In this document: one piece after another, positions 1 to 6,474 of the stretch
Layout: each line of letters opens with the position of its first letter
Position numbering within the stretch: position 1 is the stretch's first letter
DNA from: Lactobacillus sp.
GTDB taxonomy: Bacteria > Bacillota > Bacilli > Lactobacillales > Lactobacillaceae
DNA length: 7,725 nucleotides
Assembly: GCA_003482405.1 (NCBI GenBank)
Contig: DMZB01000309.1
Location: 1 to 7,725, forward strand
Reading direction: 5' to 3'
The notes under the pieces: model-generated
The model's database searches: none
Told to the model about the DNA's origin: nothing
Seen by the model: only the letters and a program-made list of their open reading frames with translations
Position numbers and translations under genes: made by a program

Positions 1-7
1 CCAATCA

Positions 8-621
8 TTATTTAAGGGGCGTGTTGATACCAAGACTTGCGCGACTGCCCAAGCCCGGTTCCACGACTAACCGCCGGACGAGGTCCGCAATGCTTGCAAT
101 CGTGACATCGTGTCCCCCAAATGGCTGTGACTTCGTGGTGACTTCGTGGTGACTTCATAATTAACCGGTCCATCCGTAAACCAGCCGGGACGAATAATCG
201 TGTAATCAAGCTGGGAGGCTTCAATCAAATCTGCGGCTTGCCGATATACTTTTAGAATCGGCTGGGTCTTCAAATTATAATCACTAATTGCCGTTGGAAC
301 TTCGTTATAAATACCCATTGACGTGATGAAAATCAAGCGTTGAACTTTTTCCTGATTCATCGTGGCAATAATCCGTTGTGCAAATTGCTCAACGGCGCCA
401 CTTAGCGCGACAAACACCACGTCTTGTCCCTTAATTGCCGTACTTAACGCAGTGTCGCTGAGAACATCCCCCGCAATCACACGTTCACGGTTAGCATCCA
501 CGGACAATTCATTCGCGTGCCGCGAAAACAACGTTAATTGGGCCGTGGTTCCTGCTAAGAGCGCTTGACGAGTTGCCGAACCAACGTTACCAGTCGCGCC
601 AATAATTAAAATATTTGTCAT
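8..621 (-). pseudogene. Atypical SDR NAD(P)H-binding reductase, frameshifted by an 11-bp tandem duplication
   Basis: This encodes a Rossmann-fold reductase of the atypical SDR / NAD(P)H-binding type. It has a complete nucleotide-binding glycine motif near the N-terminus (GATGNVG), then SMGIYNE and DYTIIRPGWF, all aligning with the intact paralogue at 4200-4847. The frame is good to about residue 161. There an extra 11-bp unit (repeat at 127-156) shifts it into 23 unrelated residues and a stop at 67-69. Removing one unit restores a tail (KSQPF, then SLGINTPLK and a stop at 8-10) that aligns with the paralogue's KGQPF and SVGINEP, giving about 200 aa. An ATG at 621 matches the paralogue's start; a TTG at 627 has the better spacing (6 nt against 12) from AAAGGA at 634-639. 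It lies 21 nt downstream of the aldo/keto reductase and is probably co-transcribed with it. Substrate unknown. Loss of the C-terminal part of the substrate domain probably inactivates it. Confidence 0.85.
127..156. repeat. 11-bp tandem repeat, 2.7 copies, inside the SDR reading frame
   Basis: The unit GTGACTTCGTG (plus strand) occurs at 127-137 and 138-148, followed by a partial GTGACTTC at 149-156. The pre-duplication state would contain two 8-bp copies of GTGACTTC separated by 3 bp, a natural substrate for replication slippage. Eleven is not a multiple of three, so the extra unit breaks the frame of the overlapping SDR gene. Confidence 0.95.
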
Positions 622-642
622 TATCAATCAAAGTCCTTTCTA

Positions 643-1458
643 TTATTCATCAATGTGCATCGTCGTTGGCCAATCAATCATGGGTTGATGCCGTTCTAAG
701 GCACGCAATGCCTGCATGTCATCCGCCGTTAACTCAAAATCAAAGATATTTAAATTTGCCTGCATGTGTTGCGGACTGATTGAACGCGCGTTGACCATAA
801 TTTTCGATTGAACCAAAAACTTTAAAATAATTTGTGCGGGTGTCTTATGATGTTTCTGAGCAATGTTTTGAACCGTCGGAATACTAATCATTGCCCGCAC
901 ATCTTCACCAAAGGGACCGTATGCTTCATGAACGATGTCATTCTTTTCCAAGAAAGCATGCATTTTTTCTTGTTGAAGATACAGATGGGTTTCAATTTCA
1001 TCCACTACTGGCTTGGTTGCAAAACTGTCCATCACGTTCTTAGTCTGGCTAATATTAAAATTAGACAGTCCAATTGAACGCGTTTTACCGGCTTGATAAG
1101 CTTCTTCTAACGCTCGGTAGGAACCCAACGTGTCGGGCATCGGCCAATGAAGTAATAACAAGTCGAAATAATCGAGTCCCGACCGTTTCAGCGAATCATC
1201 GATTCCTGCTTTAGTTGCCGCATAACCGTTAGTTTGGACCTTCGAGGTCACAAAAACTTCGGCACGCGGAATTGCCGATTGTCGCACCGCTGCGCCAGTG
1301 GGTGCTTCATTGCCGTTAAACTGTGCCGTATCGATTCCTCGATACCCAAGTTCTAGTGCTTGCTGGACCGCGCTTACCGTTTCACTCGCCGGAATACCGT
1401 ACGTACAAAATCCCAATGCTGGTACCGTTAATCCATTATTAAACTGTAAATTATCCAT
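643..1458 (-). CDS. Aldo/keto reductase family protein with catalytic Tyr replaced by Asn
   Basis: This is a full-length (271 aa) cytoplasmic TIM-barrel aldo/keto reductase of the 2,5-diketogluconate reductase type, a family that normally reduces aldehydes and ketones with NADPH. Visible landmarks are the GYRGIDTA block with catalytic Asp43, Lys73 in VTSK, His104 in LLLLHWP, the cofactor-side GLSNFN block (about 130-135), and the family-like IFDFELTADDM near the C-terminus. The ungapped alignment to the usual DTAxxYGNE motif reads DTAQFNGNE, so position 48 is Asn (AAC at 1315-1317) instead of the proton-donor Tyr. The usual PKS phosphate-binding element also reads ARS. The ATG at 1458 is chosen because AGAGGAG at 1469-1475 lies 10 nt upstream; an adjacent TTG at 1461 is possible. 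The gene has its own promoter (1500-1528) and leads a two-gene unit with the broken SDR. The fold is certain; normal catalysis is doubtful. Confidence 0.92.
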   Translation of the reverse strand: MDNLQFNNGLTVPALGFCTYGIPASETVSAVQQALELGYRGIDTAQFNGNEAPTGAAVRQSAIPRAEVFVTSKVQTNGYAATKAGIDDSLKRSGLDYFDLLLLHWPMPDTLGSYRALEEAYQAGKTRSIGLSNFNISQTKNVMDSFATKPVVDEIETHLYLQQEKMHAFLEKNDIVHEAYGPFGEDVRAMISIPTVQNIAQKHHKTPAQIILKFLVQSKIMVNARSISPQHMQANLNIFDFELTADDMQALRALERHQPMIDWPTTMHIDE

Positions 1459-1499
1459 CAATTACACGCTCCTCTATTTGTGATTTGATTACTTGACCT

Positions 1500-1528
1500 A
1501 GTTTAGGGGAAACGCACCAATTGACCAA
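1500..1528 (-). promoter_or_regulatory. Sigma-A-type promoter for the aldo/keto reductase operon
   Basis: On the minus strand the -35 TTGGTC (1523-1528) and -10 TAAACT (1500-1505) are separated by exactly 17 bp. The expected start near 1493 gives a leader of about 35 nt carrying the gene's ribosome binding site. The -35 box is weak, as expected for an activator-dependent promoter, and it is overlapped by the motif shared with the promoter at 6302-6330. Confidence 0.6.
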
Positions 1529-1552
1529 TTTCAATTCATCATTGAATTCAAT
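1524..1552. promoter_or_regulatory. Candidate LysR operator upstream of the aldo/keto reductase
   Basis: Plus-strand ACCAATTTCAATTCATC (1524-1540) overlaps the -35 box and contains both short blocks found in the promoter region of the five-gene operon. Next to it lie the inverted repeat AATTCA-N4-TGAATT (1533-1548) and the perfect 12-bp palindrome ATTGAATTCAAT (1541-1552). Dyads just upstream of a -35 box are typical LysR-family sites. Binding by either LysR here is inference. Confidence 0.45.
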
Positions 1553-1564
1553 CGGGATTTCCGA

Positions 1565-1618
1565 TAAATTAAAAAGTTCATTCACGGGTCATAATCAATT
1601 GACCGTAAACGAACTTTT
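1565..1618 (-). terminator. Intrinsic terminator of LysR-B
   Basis: Arms 1572-1591 and 1600-1618 form a stem of about 19 bp with an 8-nt loop, one bulge and two positions that pair as G-U only in the minus-strand RNA. The stem is followed in that direction by the T-rich run TTTTTAATTT. It begins 9 nt after the LysR-B stop codon, so it insulates LysR-B from the aldo/keto reductase promoter. Confidence 0.85.
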
Positions 1619-1627
1619 ATCGGGTGG

Positions 1628-2515
1628 CTATTCAAATTGTTTTGCTAATAATGCTGAAAAACTTTCGATATAAAATCCAGAATTATCCTTACTCCAATAA
1701 GCGTAATAATTCTGAACTAACGGTTTCCCACGATTTGTCAGGGTTAAAATCCGATTGACACGCGAATCAATCTGTTCGATTGTGCGCCGATTCATCAAGA
1801 GGTACCCTTGACCAGCGGCTGCCATAATTTGGCTTTCGCCGAGGGTCGGTGTCGTCTTAAATTCACTACGGATTCCTAAAATTTTTCGGTAATAATTACG
1901 TTCATTTTCAACCTGACCATCACCCGCCACCAGAATGCATGGCATTGAAGTTAATTCTTGCACATCGATACTCTGCTGAGCATCCGGCACTAATTCAGGG
2001 GAAAGCACCACGGTATAATCGGCCGCGGTCAAGAACAAATTTTCATAACTTGCTAATAATGGATCACGTAAATCTGAAAAGTTCAAATCCAACTCACCGG
2101 TTAGCATTAGGTCAAACAATTCTTCGTACGATCCACTACGGACTTGCACGTCAACGTCGGGAAACGCCTTTGAAAATTTTGCCACTGCTTGCAAAAATTC
2201 CTGCGCGCCAAATTTTCTTAAATACCCCAGCTTTAACGTGTATTTTTGCAAATTATCTTTTTGCAATGCGTGCGTCTTTTCAATTGCGTTATCAAGTTGT
2301 GGCAAAATTTGTTGGCACTGTTGGTAAAAATACTGACCAGCTGGCGTCAACTCAAAGCTACGTCCTTTTCGTGTCACTAGGTCAACTCCCAGTGTAATTG
2401 ACAGGTTTTTAATTTGTTCAGAAATTGACGACTGTGAAACGTGGCAGACCTCCGCTGCCTTGGTATAACTATGATTAATGACGACCGCGACAAAGTATTG
2501 CATTTGCTGAAACAT
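1628..2515 (-). CDS. LysR-family transcriptional regulator (LysR-B)
   Basis: A typical-length (295 aa) LysR-type regulator. An N-terminal winged helix-turn-helix (about residues 1-60) contains YTKAAEVCHVSQSSIS, a recognition region ending IKNLS, and the wing RKGRSFELTPAG. A linker helix leads into a periplasmic-binding-protein-like effector domain (about 90-290) opening with LKLGYLRKFGAQEFLQAVAK. The start at ATG 2515 (MFQQMQYF) is the normal family start, with AGGAGGG at 2523-2529 and 7-nt spacing. It is closely related to the regulator at 6475-7365: 37 of the first 60 residues are identical by eye, including nearly all of the helix-turn-helix. Its terminator and the separate promoter of the next gene show that it is transcribed alone. 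It probably controls the adjacent aldo/keto reductase-SDR unit. The effector is unknown. Confidence 0.95.
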   Translation of the reverse strand: MFQQMQYFVAVVINHSYTKAAEVCHVSQSSISEQIKNLSITLGVDLVTRKGRSFELTPAGQYFYQQCQQILPQLDNAIEKTHALQKDNLQKYTLKLGYLRKFGAQEFLQAVAKFSKAFPDVDVQVRSGSYEELFDLMLTGELDLNFSDLRDPLLASYENLFLTAADYTVVLSPELVPDAQQSIDVQELTSMPCILVAGDGQVENERNYYRKILGIRSEFKTTPTLGESQIMAAAGQGYLLMNRRTIEQIDSRVNRILTLTNRGKPLVQNYYAYWSKDNSGFYIESFSALLAKQFE

Positions 2516-2545
2516 CCACTGACCCTCCTGCATTAGAATTGCCCG

Positions 2546-2698
2546 TTAGCTACAATTGGTCCCATTTCCCGAAAACTTCGCATAGCCATCCGTTACATCT
2601 TTTTGGAACTCAATGCAGTCCGCACCATTAATTAAACGATCCGGACCTCACCATAAATTCTTATCAATCGCCGGAATAATCAGCGATAACCAGTTTGA
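2546..2698 (-). pseudogene. Possible short gene remnant with one internal stop
   Basis: The minus-strand frame from 2698 to the TAA at 2546-2548 reads as about 50 mostly protein-like codons, interrupted once by TGA right after IIPAIDKNLW. The second part contains RLINGADCIEFQKDVTDGY. I do not recognise a family. Nothing supports an intact start or ribosome binding site, and a minus-strand stop lies just upstream at 2723-2725. It sits in the 287-nt space between the five-gene operon and LysR-B, where little else is visible. It could be the eroded tail of a lost gene or chance reading-frame openness. Confidence 0.3.
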
Positions 2699-2705
2699 AT
2701 TAAAT

Positions 2706-2735
2706 GACACTACACAATACGACTACGTGTGTGTC
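2706..2735 (-). terminator. Weak hairpin, possible terminator of the five-gene operon
   Basis: On the minus strand GACACACAC pairs with GTGT-A-GTGTC (9 bp with one bulged A) around an 11-nt loop, followed by ATTTAATT. It lies about 67 nt after the last stop codon of the operon. The U-tract is poor, so termination here is uncertain, but no better hairpin is seen between 2736 and 2802. Confidence 0.35.
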
Positions 2736-2802
2736 TTATCTAGAATTAGCTTATTTTAGCGTCCATTCGACCAAATACAGCTTAAACGTACTAACTTGTT
2801 CC

Positions 2803-3483
2803 TTAGTAGCGCTGCGTCGGCACCGGATTATTACCGCTAACCAGCGTGATTCTTTGGCGAACATAGCGGTGCTGTTCAATAATGTCCAACACGCCGCGCG
2901 CATAATCAGCATAGGTGATGTAATCATGTTGTCCGTCATTCGGATTCTTTGAGTGAGCGGGCTGAAACTCCTCCCCCGCCACCAGATAATGCCCAATTGC
3001 TTGCCGCGTTGGGTCAAAATTATAAGCCGGCGTCACGTAGGTCCAGTTAACGCAGGAAAAAGTTCGTAAAATTTTCAGTCCTTCTGTGTGGGCAGCACAA
3101 AGATCTTGCATATAATCCGGATAATATAGCGGGAGTTCTTGTAACGTATGTTGATGCTGTTTATCCGTATACAAGGTATTGGCCCCACCAACCTTTAGAT
3201 AGTGAATCGCCGTCTTGCGGATCAATTCCAGAATGTGTAATAACCCTTGGTAATGGACGATCTCCGTTTCAGGCGTCCAAGCACCAACGGCATCAACAAT
3301 TGCATCGACCCCGCTAATATCCTGCCGATTTAAATCCAGCATATCTTTAATCACAATATTATGCTGGTCAAATCCCGTATGCTTTCGATGGGCAATTCCA
3401 ATCACCGTGTGTCCCCGCTTAAGCGCCTCGCGCCTGATCAGTGACCCAGCATGACCATAGACCCCAATCACCAGAATTTTCAC
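2803..3483 (-). CDS. NAD(P)-binding protein, COG2910 / NADH-flavin reductase-like (second tandem copy)
   Basis: A 226-aa Rossmann-fold protein of the NAD(P)H-binding / putative NADH-flavin reductase group. The GxxGxxG nucleotide motif is at residues 7-13 (GVYGHAG), followed by VDAIVDAVGAW (about 59-69), KVGGANTLY (97-105), WTYVTPA (147-153) and ITYADYA (189-195). These are the family's conserved blocks, and VGGANTLY corresponds to the VGGAGSLY seen in many members. The start is GTG at 3483; the overlapping ATG is followed directly by a stop. GAGGTG at 3489-3494 lies 5 nt upstream and overlaps the stop codon of the preceding paralogue, indicating translational coupling. It is the last gene of the operon. 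Family members are thought to be cytoplasmic oxidoreductases; substrate and flavin use cannot be read here. Confidence 0.88.
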   Translation of the reverse strand: MKILVIGVYGHAGSLIRREALKRGHTVIGIAHRKHTGFDQHNIVIKDMLDLNRQDISGVDAIVDAVGAWTPETEIVHYQGLLHILELIRKTAIHYLKVGGANTLYTDKQHQHTLQELPLYYPDYMQDLCAAHTEGLKILRTFSCVNWTYVTPAYNFDPTRQAIGHYLVAGEEFQPAHSKNPNDGQHDYITYADYARGVLDIIEQHRYVRQRITLVSGNNPVPTQRY

Positions 3484-3492
3484 ATTAACACC

Positions 3493-4170
3493 TCATTTTG
3501 TTTCAGTTGGCAGATCACCATGGAACAGTGTGATTTGCTGTCTCAAGTGCGAGTTCTCCTTAATGATAGCAATCAGTCCCTGAGCAAAATCCGCATAACT
3601 AATGTAATCGCCACGCCCATCATCACCCCGCAGATTAGCCTTAAATTCTTCGCTACCAACCTGATACTCACCGGTTGCGAGACCATCCGGAATAAAGTTA
3701 ACTGGCGGCGTCACGTACGTCCACACCAAGTTGGAATAGGTGCGTAATCGTGTGAGTGCTTGCTGATGTGCTGCACACAGAAACTGGTATTTAGCGGGAT
3801 AGTAACTGGGCAAATCTTGCAACTGTTGACTATGCTCACGGTTAATGTACAGGGTGTTAGCACCCCCGACCTTTAAATACCGCGTCGACGGTTGTTCATC
3901 TAATAGCTCGACGACGTGTGCCAAACTATCATAAATGACATGGGCCGTATTTTTGCGCCAGCCTCCCGTGGTATCTACAATCACGTCGATCCTCGCAATA
4001 TCTTTCTGGGTCAAATCAACGACATCTTTAATTATCCGTCGCACATTTCCAAGTAAAATCCGCGGATGGTCCCGGTGGGCAACGACGGTAACGTCCCACT
4101 GGGCTTGTTGCGCAAACCGAACAATCAATCGACCAAGCTTGCCGTAACCACCAAGAACCATTATTTTCAT
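3493..4170 (-). CDS. NAD(P)-binding protein, COG2910 / NADH-flavin reductase-like (first tandem copy)
   Basis: A 225-aa paralogue of the next gene downstream (2803-3483), with the same block order: GGYGKLG nucleotide motif at residues 7-13, IDVIVDTTGGW (61-71), KVGGANTLY (100-108), WTYVTPP (150-156) and ISYADFA (190-196). The two copies are colinear over their whole length but clearly diverged, so the duplication is old. ATG 4170 has AAGGGTG at 4178-4184 with 7-nt spacing. It begins 30 nt after the stop of the atypical SDR and ends 9 nt before the next start. A specific enzymatic role is inference from the fold. Two copies may act on different substrates or form a heterodimer. Confidence 0.88.
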   Translation of the reverse strand: MKIMVLGGYGKLGRLIVRFAQQAQWDVTVVAHRDHPRILLGNVRRIIKDVVDLTQKDIARIDVIVDTTGGWRKNTAHVIYDSLAHVVELLDEQPSTRYLKVGGANTLYINREHSQQLQDLPSYYPAKYQFLCAAHQQALTRLRTYSNLVWTYVTPPVNFIPDGLATGEYQVGSEEFKANLRGDDGRGDYISYADFAQGLIAIIKENSHLRQQITLFHGDLPTETK

Positions 4171-4199
4171 AAATAATCACCCTTCACTTTTTAATCGAC

Positions 4200-4847
4200 C
4201 TAATAGAAACTAGGCTTGGCACCCGCAGTCCCGGGTTCGTTAATTCCAACCGATTGTTTAATCGCCTGCTTGGAATCCAAAATCAGCGACGTGACGTAAG
4301 CCGCCACACTAGCACGTGAAACTTCCGTACCTTTAAACGGTTGACCTTTTTGCGTTAGCTCATAACGAACGGTCGTTTTATCCGAGAACCACGCTGGTCG
4401 AATAATCGTATAGTCGAGCTTGCTGGATTCAATTGCTTTGGCTCCCGCCGCATAAGCATCCAGCGTACGCCCTAACATCGAAGCGTTCCATTTGCCATAC
4501 TTACCTGGAATTTCATTATAAATTCCGTTTGCGGAGATCCAAATAATTCTTTTAACTTGGGCTTCTCCCATCGCTTTAACCACTGACTTCCCCTGCAAGC
4601 CAAGGTTGGAACCATACAAGTTCGCATACACGGCATCCTGACCGCGCATCGTGTCTACTAAGCGGTCGTAATCCTTCACCACGTCTGCGACGACAATCGT
4701 TACCCGCGAATCATTTTGAAATTGCTTTGCCAACCGTTCCGGGTGACGAACTAACAAAGTCATTTTAATTTGCGACTCGTCAATTAAATTTTGTTCGACT
4801 AAGCTGGCAATTGAACCAGAAGCACCAAGAATTAGAATATTTTTCAT
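4200..4847 (-). CDS. Atypical SDR / NAD(P)H-binding reductase, intact paralogue
   Basis: A 215-aa Rossmann-fold protein of the NAD(P)H-binding (atypical SDR) group. The glycine motif GASGSIA (residues 8-14) has Ala in place of the third Gly; the truncated paralogue at 8-621 keeps GATGNVG. Later landmarks are VADV (53-56), ISANGIYNE (104-112) and DYTIIRPAWF (145-154). There is no clear canonical YxxxK pair, which is common in the atypical group. The start ATG 4847 is chosen over the GTG at 4856 because that GTG overlaps the strong AGGAG site (4856-4860), which sits 8 nt from the ATG. Only 13 nt separate it from the transporter stop, so translation is probably coupled. It is likely a cytoplasmic NAD(P)H-dependent reductase or a redox-sensing NmrA-like protein; substrate unknown. 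Confidence 0.9.
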   Translation of the reverse strand: MKNILILGASGSIASLVEQNLIDESQIKMTLLVRHPERLAKQFQNDSRVTIVVADVVKDYDRLVDTMRGQDAVYANLYGSNLGLQGKSVVKAMGEAQVKRIIWISANGIYNEIPGKYGKWNASMLGRTLDAYAAGAKAIESSKLDYTIIRPAWFSDKTTVRYELTQKGQPFKGTEVSRASVAAYVTSLILDSKQAIKQSVGINEPGTAGAKPSFY

Positions 4848-4860
4848 TTTACTCACTCCT

Positions 4861-5814
4861 TTAAAAAGTTAAAAACTTCACCATTAAAACCCCAACAAAC
4901 ATCTCGCAAAGTCCAATTAGTTTTGTGCGGGTCATCTGATTCGCACTAGATTCAAACAAGCCGTAATGTTCAATCAACGCACTAAATAGTAATTGTCCAA
5001 ATAATGCGAGGACCACGACTTGCCCGGTACCAATAATCGGCACTAACCATGAACTACATAAAATATAAAGCGCACCCAGAATACCGCCAATCCAGACCCA
5101 CCAGTAATGGATTCCCTGACTGATTGCCAAAGTAATGTCCCGAAAGCGCGTATAAGCAAATTCGTTGATCAATAACAGACAAAGCACACCAATCGTAAAC
5201 GAAATAAACGCCGCACGTATCGGGGATTCTAAAACGTGTCCTAAATGACCATTAATCGCCGTTTGCATTGCCATCAGCATCCCAGCCACCACGGCGAACA
5301 GTTGATAAAAGATGAGTCCGCGTCTCGTCTTCAGCTCACGTTCTTCTTGTTTTAAAACTGCCCTTTGTAGCTCGAATATTCCCATGGTAAGCAGCACACC
5401 GGCAATAATAATGATCAAGCCGAGTACTTTGGCAAACGATAGCCGACTTACTGGCGACTGAAATAAGCCAAATTGGTCAATTAATACGCTCATCAAAATC
5501 TGTCCCATAATGGGTAAAACCGTTGTTTGTAAGCTGCCGATTTTTTGGAATAAGATTACGTTTCCAGTTAATGCCACCGCACCGAATAATCCGCCTAGCC
5601 ATAACCAGGCAGGTGCGTGTGTAAACAGGTCCGGACTAACTAACAATGGTTGATGGGTTTCTAGGCTTAAAATCAGTAAGAACAACCACGCTACCAAGAA
5701 CGAAAATCCCGAGGATAAAAAGGATGAAAGTACAAAACTTCGCAGCTTTGAATTGACGGCCGTTTGCATCGCCAACCCCGCTCCCATCGCAACGGGAAAT
5801 AATAAAATCAGCAC
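4861..5814 (-). CDS. DMT-superfamily transporter, YdcZ/DUF606 type, internally duplicated
   Basis: A 317-aa very hydrophobic inner-membrane protein with about ten predicted membrane segments, made of two homologous halves of about five segments each. Half one (about 5-143) contains AMQTAVNSKL, WLGGLFGAV and IMGQILMSVLIDQFGLF. Half two (about 172-313) contains AMQTAINGHL, WIGGILGAL and LFGQLLFSALIEHYGLF. The halves are joined by a charged cytoplasmic-type linker (KQEERELKTRR, about 155-165). Single-domain family members are about half this length, so this is the fused two-domain form. The start is GTG 5814 with AGGAAG at 5822-5827; the ATG two bases upstream is out of frame and stops at once. 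It lies 45 nt after the SnoaL-like gene and 13 nt before the SDR. Probable efflux or uptake of a small metabolite linked to the neighbouring reductases; substrate unknown. Confidence 0.92.
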   Translation of the reverse strand: MLILLFPVAMGAGLAMQTAVNSKLRSFVLSSFLSSGFSFLVAWLFLLILSLETHQPLLVSPDLFTHAPAWLWLGGLFGAVALTGNVILFQKIGSLQTTVLPIMGQILMSVLIDQFGLFQSPVSRLSFAKVLGLIIIIAGVLLTMGIFELQRAVLKQEERELKTRRGLIFYQLFAVVAGMLMAMQTAINGHLGHVLESPIRAAFISFTIGVLCLLLINEFAYTRFRDITLAISQGIHYWWVWIGGILGALYILCSSWLVPIIGTGQVVVLALFGQLLFSALIEHYGLFESSANQMTRTKLIGLCEMFVGVLMVKFLTF

Positions 5815-5859
5815 ATCGTCACTTCCTAATCAATTTCTTTACGTGTTCTAGCATACCGG

Positions 5860-6270
5860 CTACTTTAAATTTAACCAATTTCGATTCAAGCCGTTATCAA
5901 TCGGTTTTTTAGATGAATCATGTTTGCTCAGGACTTGCTGGGTCAGCGTCCAATTTCCGTCATCTTTGATAAAATTAATTTGACTAAGCATCCCGCGTGC
6001 CCCAGTCAAGCCTTGTAAGGTGACCGTTGACTTGATGGTCGCAACTTGCTGGCTGATCAGCGGTAGCCCAATTGTTGAAAATTTCAAATAGGTTAAGGCC
6101 TCGTTTTGAATTAAATCAATCCACTGATATTTGGAATAGTGCTCACCATTCCAACACTTTAGTATCGCGGTTGGTGCAAAAATTTGATTTAAAACACAAC
6201 TGTTCTTGTGAATGAGCGCCGTCACAAGTTCATAATAACGAGTCACAATTGCTTGTTCATCATTCGGCAT
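5860..6270 (-). CDS. NTF2/SnoaL-like protein (putative lumazine-binding-like family)
   Basis: A 136-aa soluble protein with the alpha+beta cone layout of the NTF2-like superfamily: an N-terminal helix (NDEQAIVTRYYELVTAL), the FAPTAILKCW element at about residues 31-40, then alternating strands ending in the conserved-type GNWTLTQQVLSKH (about 106-118). Members bind small hydrophobic ligands and some are isomerases or cyclases; none of those activities is demonstrable here. ATG 6270 is chosen because AAAGGAGG (6279-6286) lies 8 nt upstream. The longer open frame from 6336 would start inside the promoter region and lacks a ribosome binding site. It is the first gene of the operon, only about 25 nt from the predicted transcription start. 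Confidence 0.8.
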   Translation of the reverse strand: MPNDEQAIVTRYYELVTALIHKNSCVLNQIFAPTAILKCWNGEHYSKYQWIDLIQNEALTYLKFSTIGLPLISQQVATIKSTVTLQGLTGARGMLSQINFIKDDGNWTLTQQVLSKHDSSKKPIDNGLNRNWLNLK

Positions 6271-6301
6271 ATCCGGTGCCTCCTTTCTTGAATCATCTTG
6301 A

Positions 6302-6330
6302 ATATTAACCGGTTTGTAGGTCCGAACCAA
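6302..6330 (-). promoter_or_regulatory. Promoter of the five-gene reductase/transporter operon
   Basis: On the minus strand the -35 TTGGTT (6325-6330) and near-consensus -10 TAATAT (6302-6307) are separated by exactly 17 bp. Transcription would begin near 6295, giving a short leader with the AAAGGAGG site. The weak -35 next to a good -10 fits an activator-dependent promoter. Confidence 0.7.
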
Positions 6331-6354
6331 TTTCATTTACCGCGGCAATTCATC
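6326..6354. promoter_or_regulatory. Candidate LysR operator of the five-gene operon
   Basis: The plus strand carries ACCAATTTCA (6326-6335), overlapping the -35 box, and CAATTCATC (6346-6354). Between and across them lies the imperfect dyad ATTTACCGCGGCAATT (6335-6350), centred on CCGCGG at about -47. The same two blocks occur next to the aldo/keto reductase promoter, there overlapping with no gap. Which LysR binds is not shown by sequence alone. Confidence 0.5.
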
Positions 6355-6411
6355 GAAAAAAACGATTAACAACTAAGTAACCGGCTGGGGATTATTGGGT
6401 TATGCTTGGAG

Positions 6412-6462
6412 ACACCAAATAGGCCGCCAGTCTAAAAATTCGACTGACGACCTATTTGGTGT
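6412..6462 (-). terminator. Long hairpin after LysR-A, without a U-tract
   Basis: Arms 6412-6432 and 6442-6462 form a 21-bp stem with a 9-nt loop, starting 12 nt after the LysR-A stop codon. The two non-Watson-Crick positions are C-A in plus-strand RNA but G-U in minus-strand RNA, so the structure is conserved for the minus transcript. No run of T follows on either strand, so it may act through a factor, stabilise the 3' end, or let some transcription continue into the operon. Confidence 0.6.
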
Positions 6463-6474
6463 ATTCGGAACTTA

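Noticed and set aside
127..156. A true phase-variation array
   Set aside because: There are only 2.7 copies of an 11-bp unit, fewer than known contingency loci use. A single slippage mutation is the simpler reading, though reversion is possible.
12..224. Minus-strand open frame of 70 codons overlapping the broken SDR
   Set aside because: It is the third frame across the 11-bp repeat. Its residues match neither the SDR tail nor anything else I recognise.
1939..2397. Plus-strand open frame of 152 codons
   Set aside because: It lies wholly inside LysR-B on the other strand, has no ribosome binding site and no recognisable motif.
2751..3017. Minus-strand open frame of 88 codons at the end of the second COG2910 gene
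   Set aside because: It is out of frame with a gene that carries all conserved family blocks, so it is a shadow.
6271..6336. Longer N-terminus for the SnoaL-like protein starting at 6336
   Set aside because: It would begin upstream of the -35/-10 boxes and lacks a ribosome binding site. The ATG at 6270 has a consensus AAAGGAGG at the right distance.
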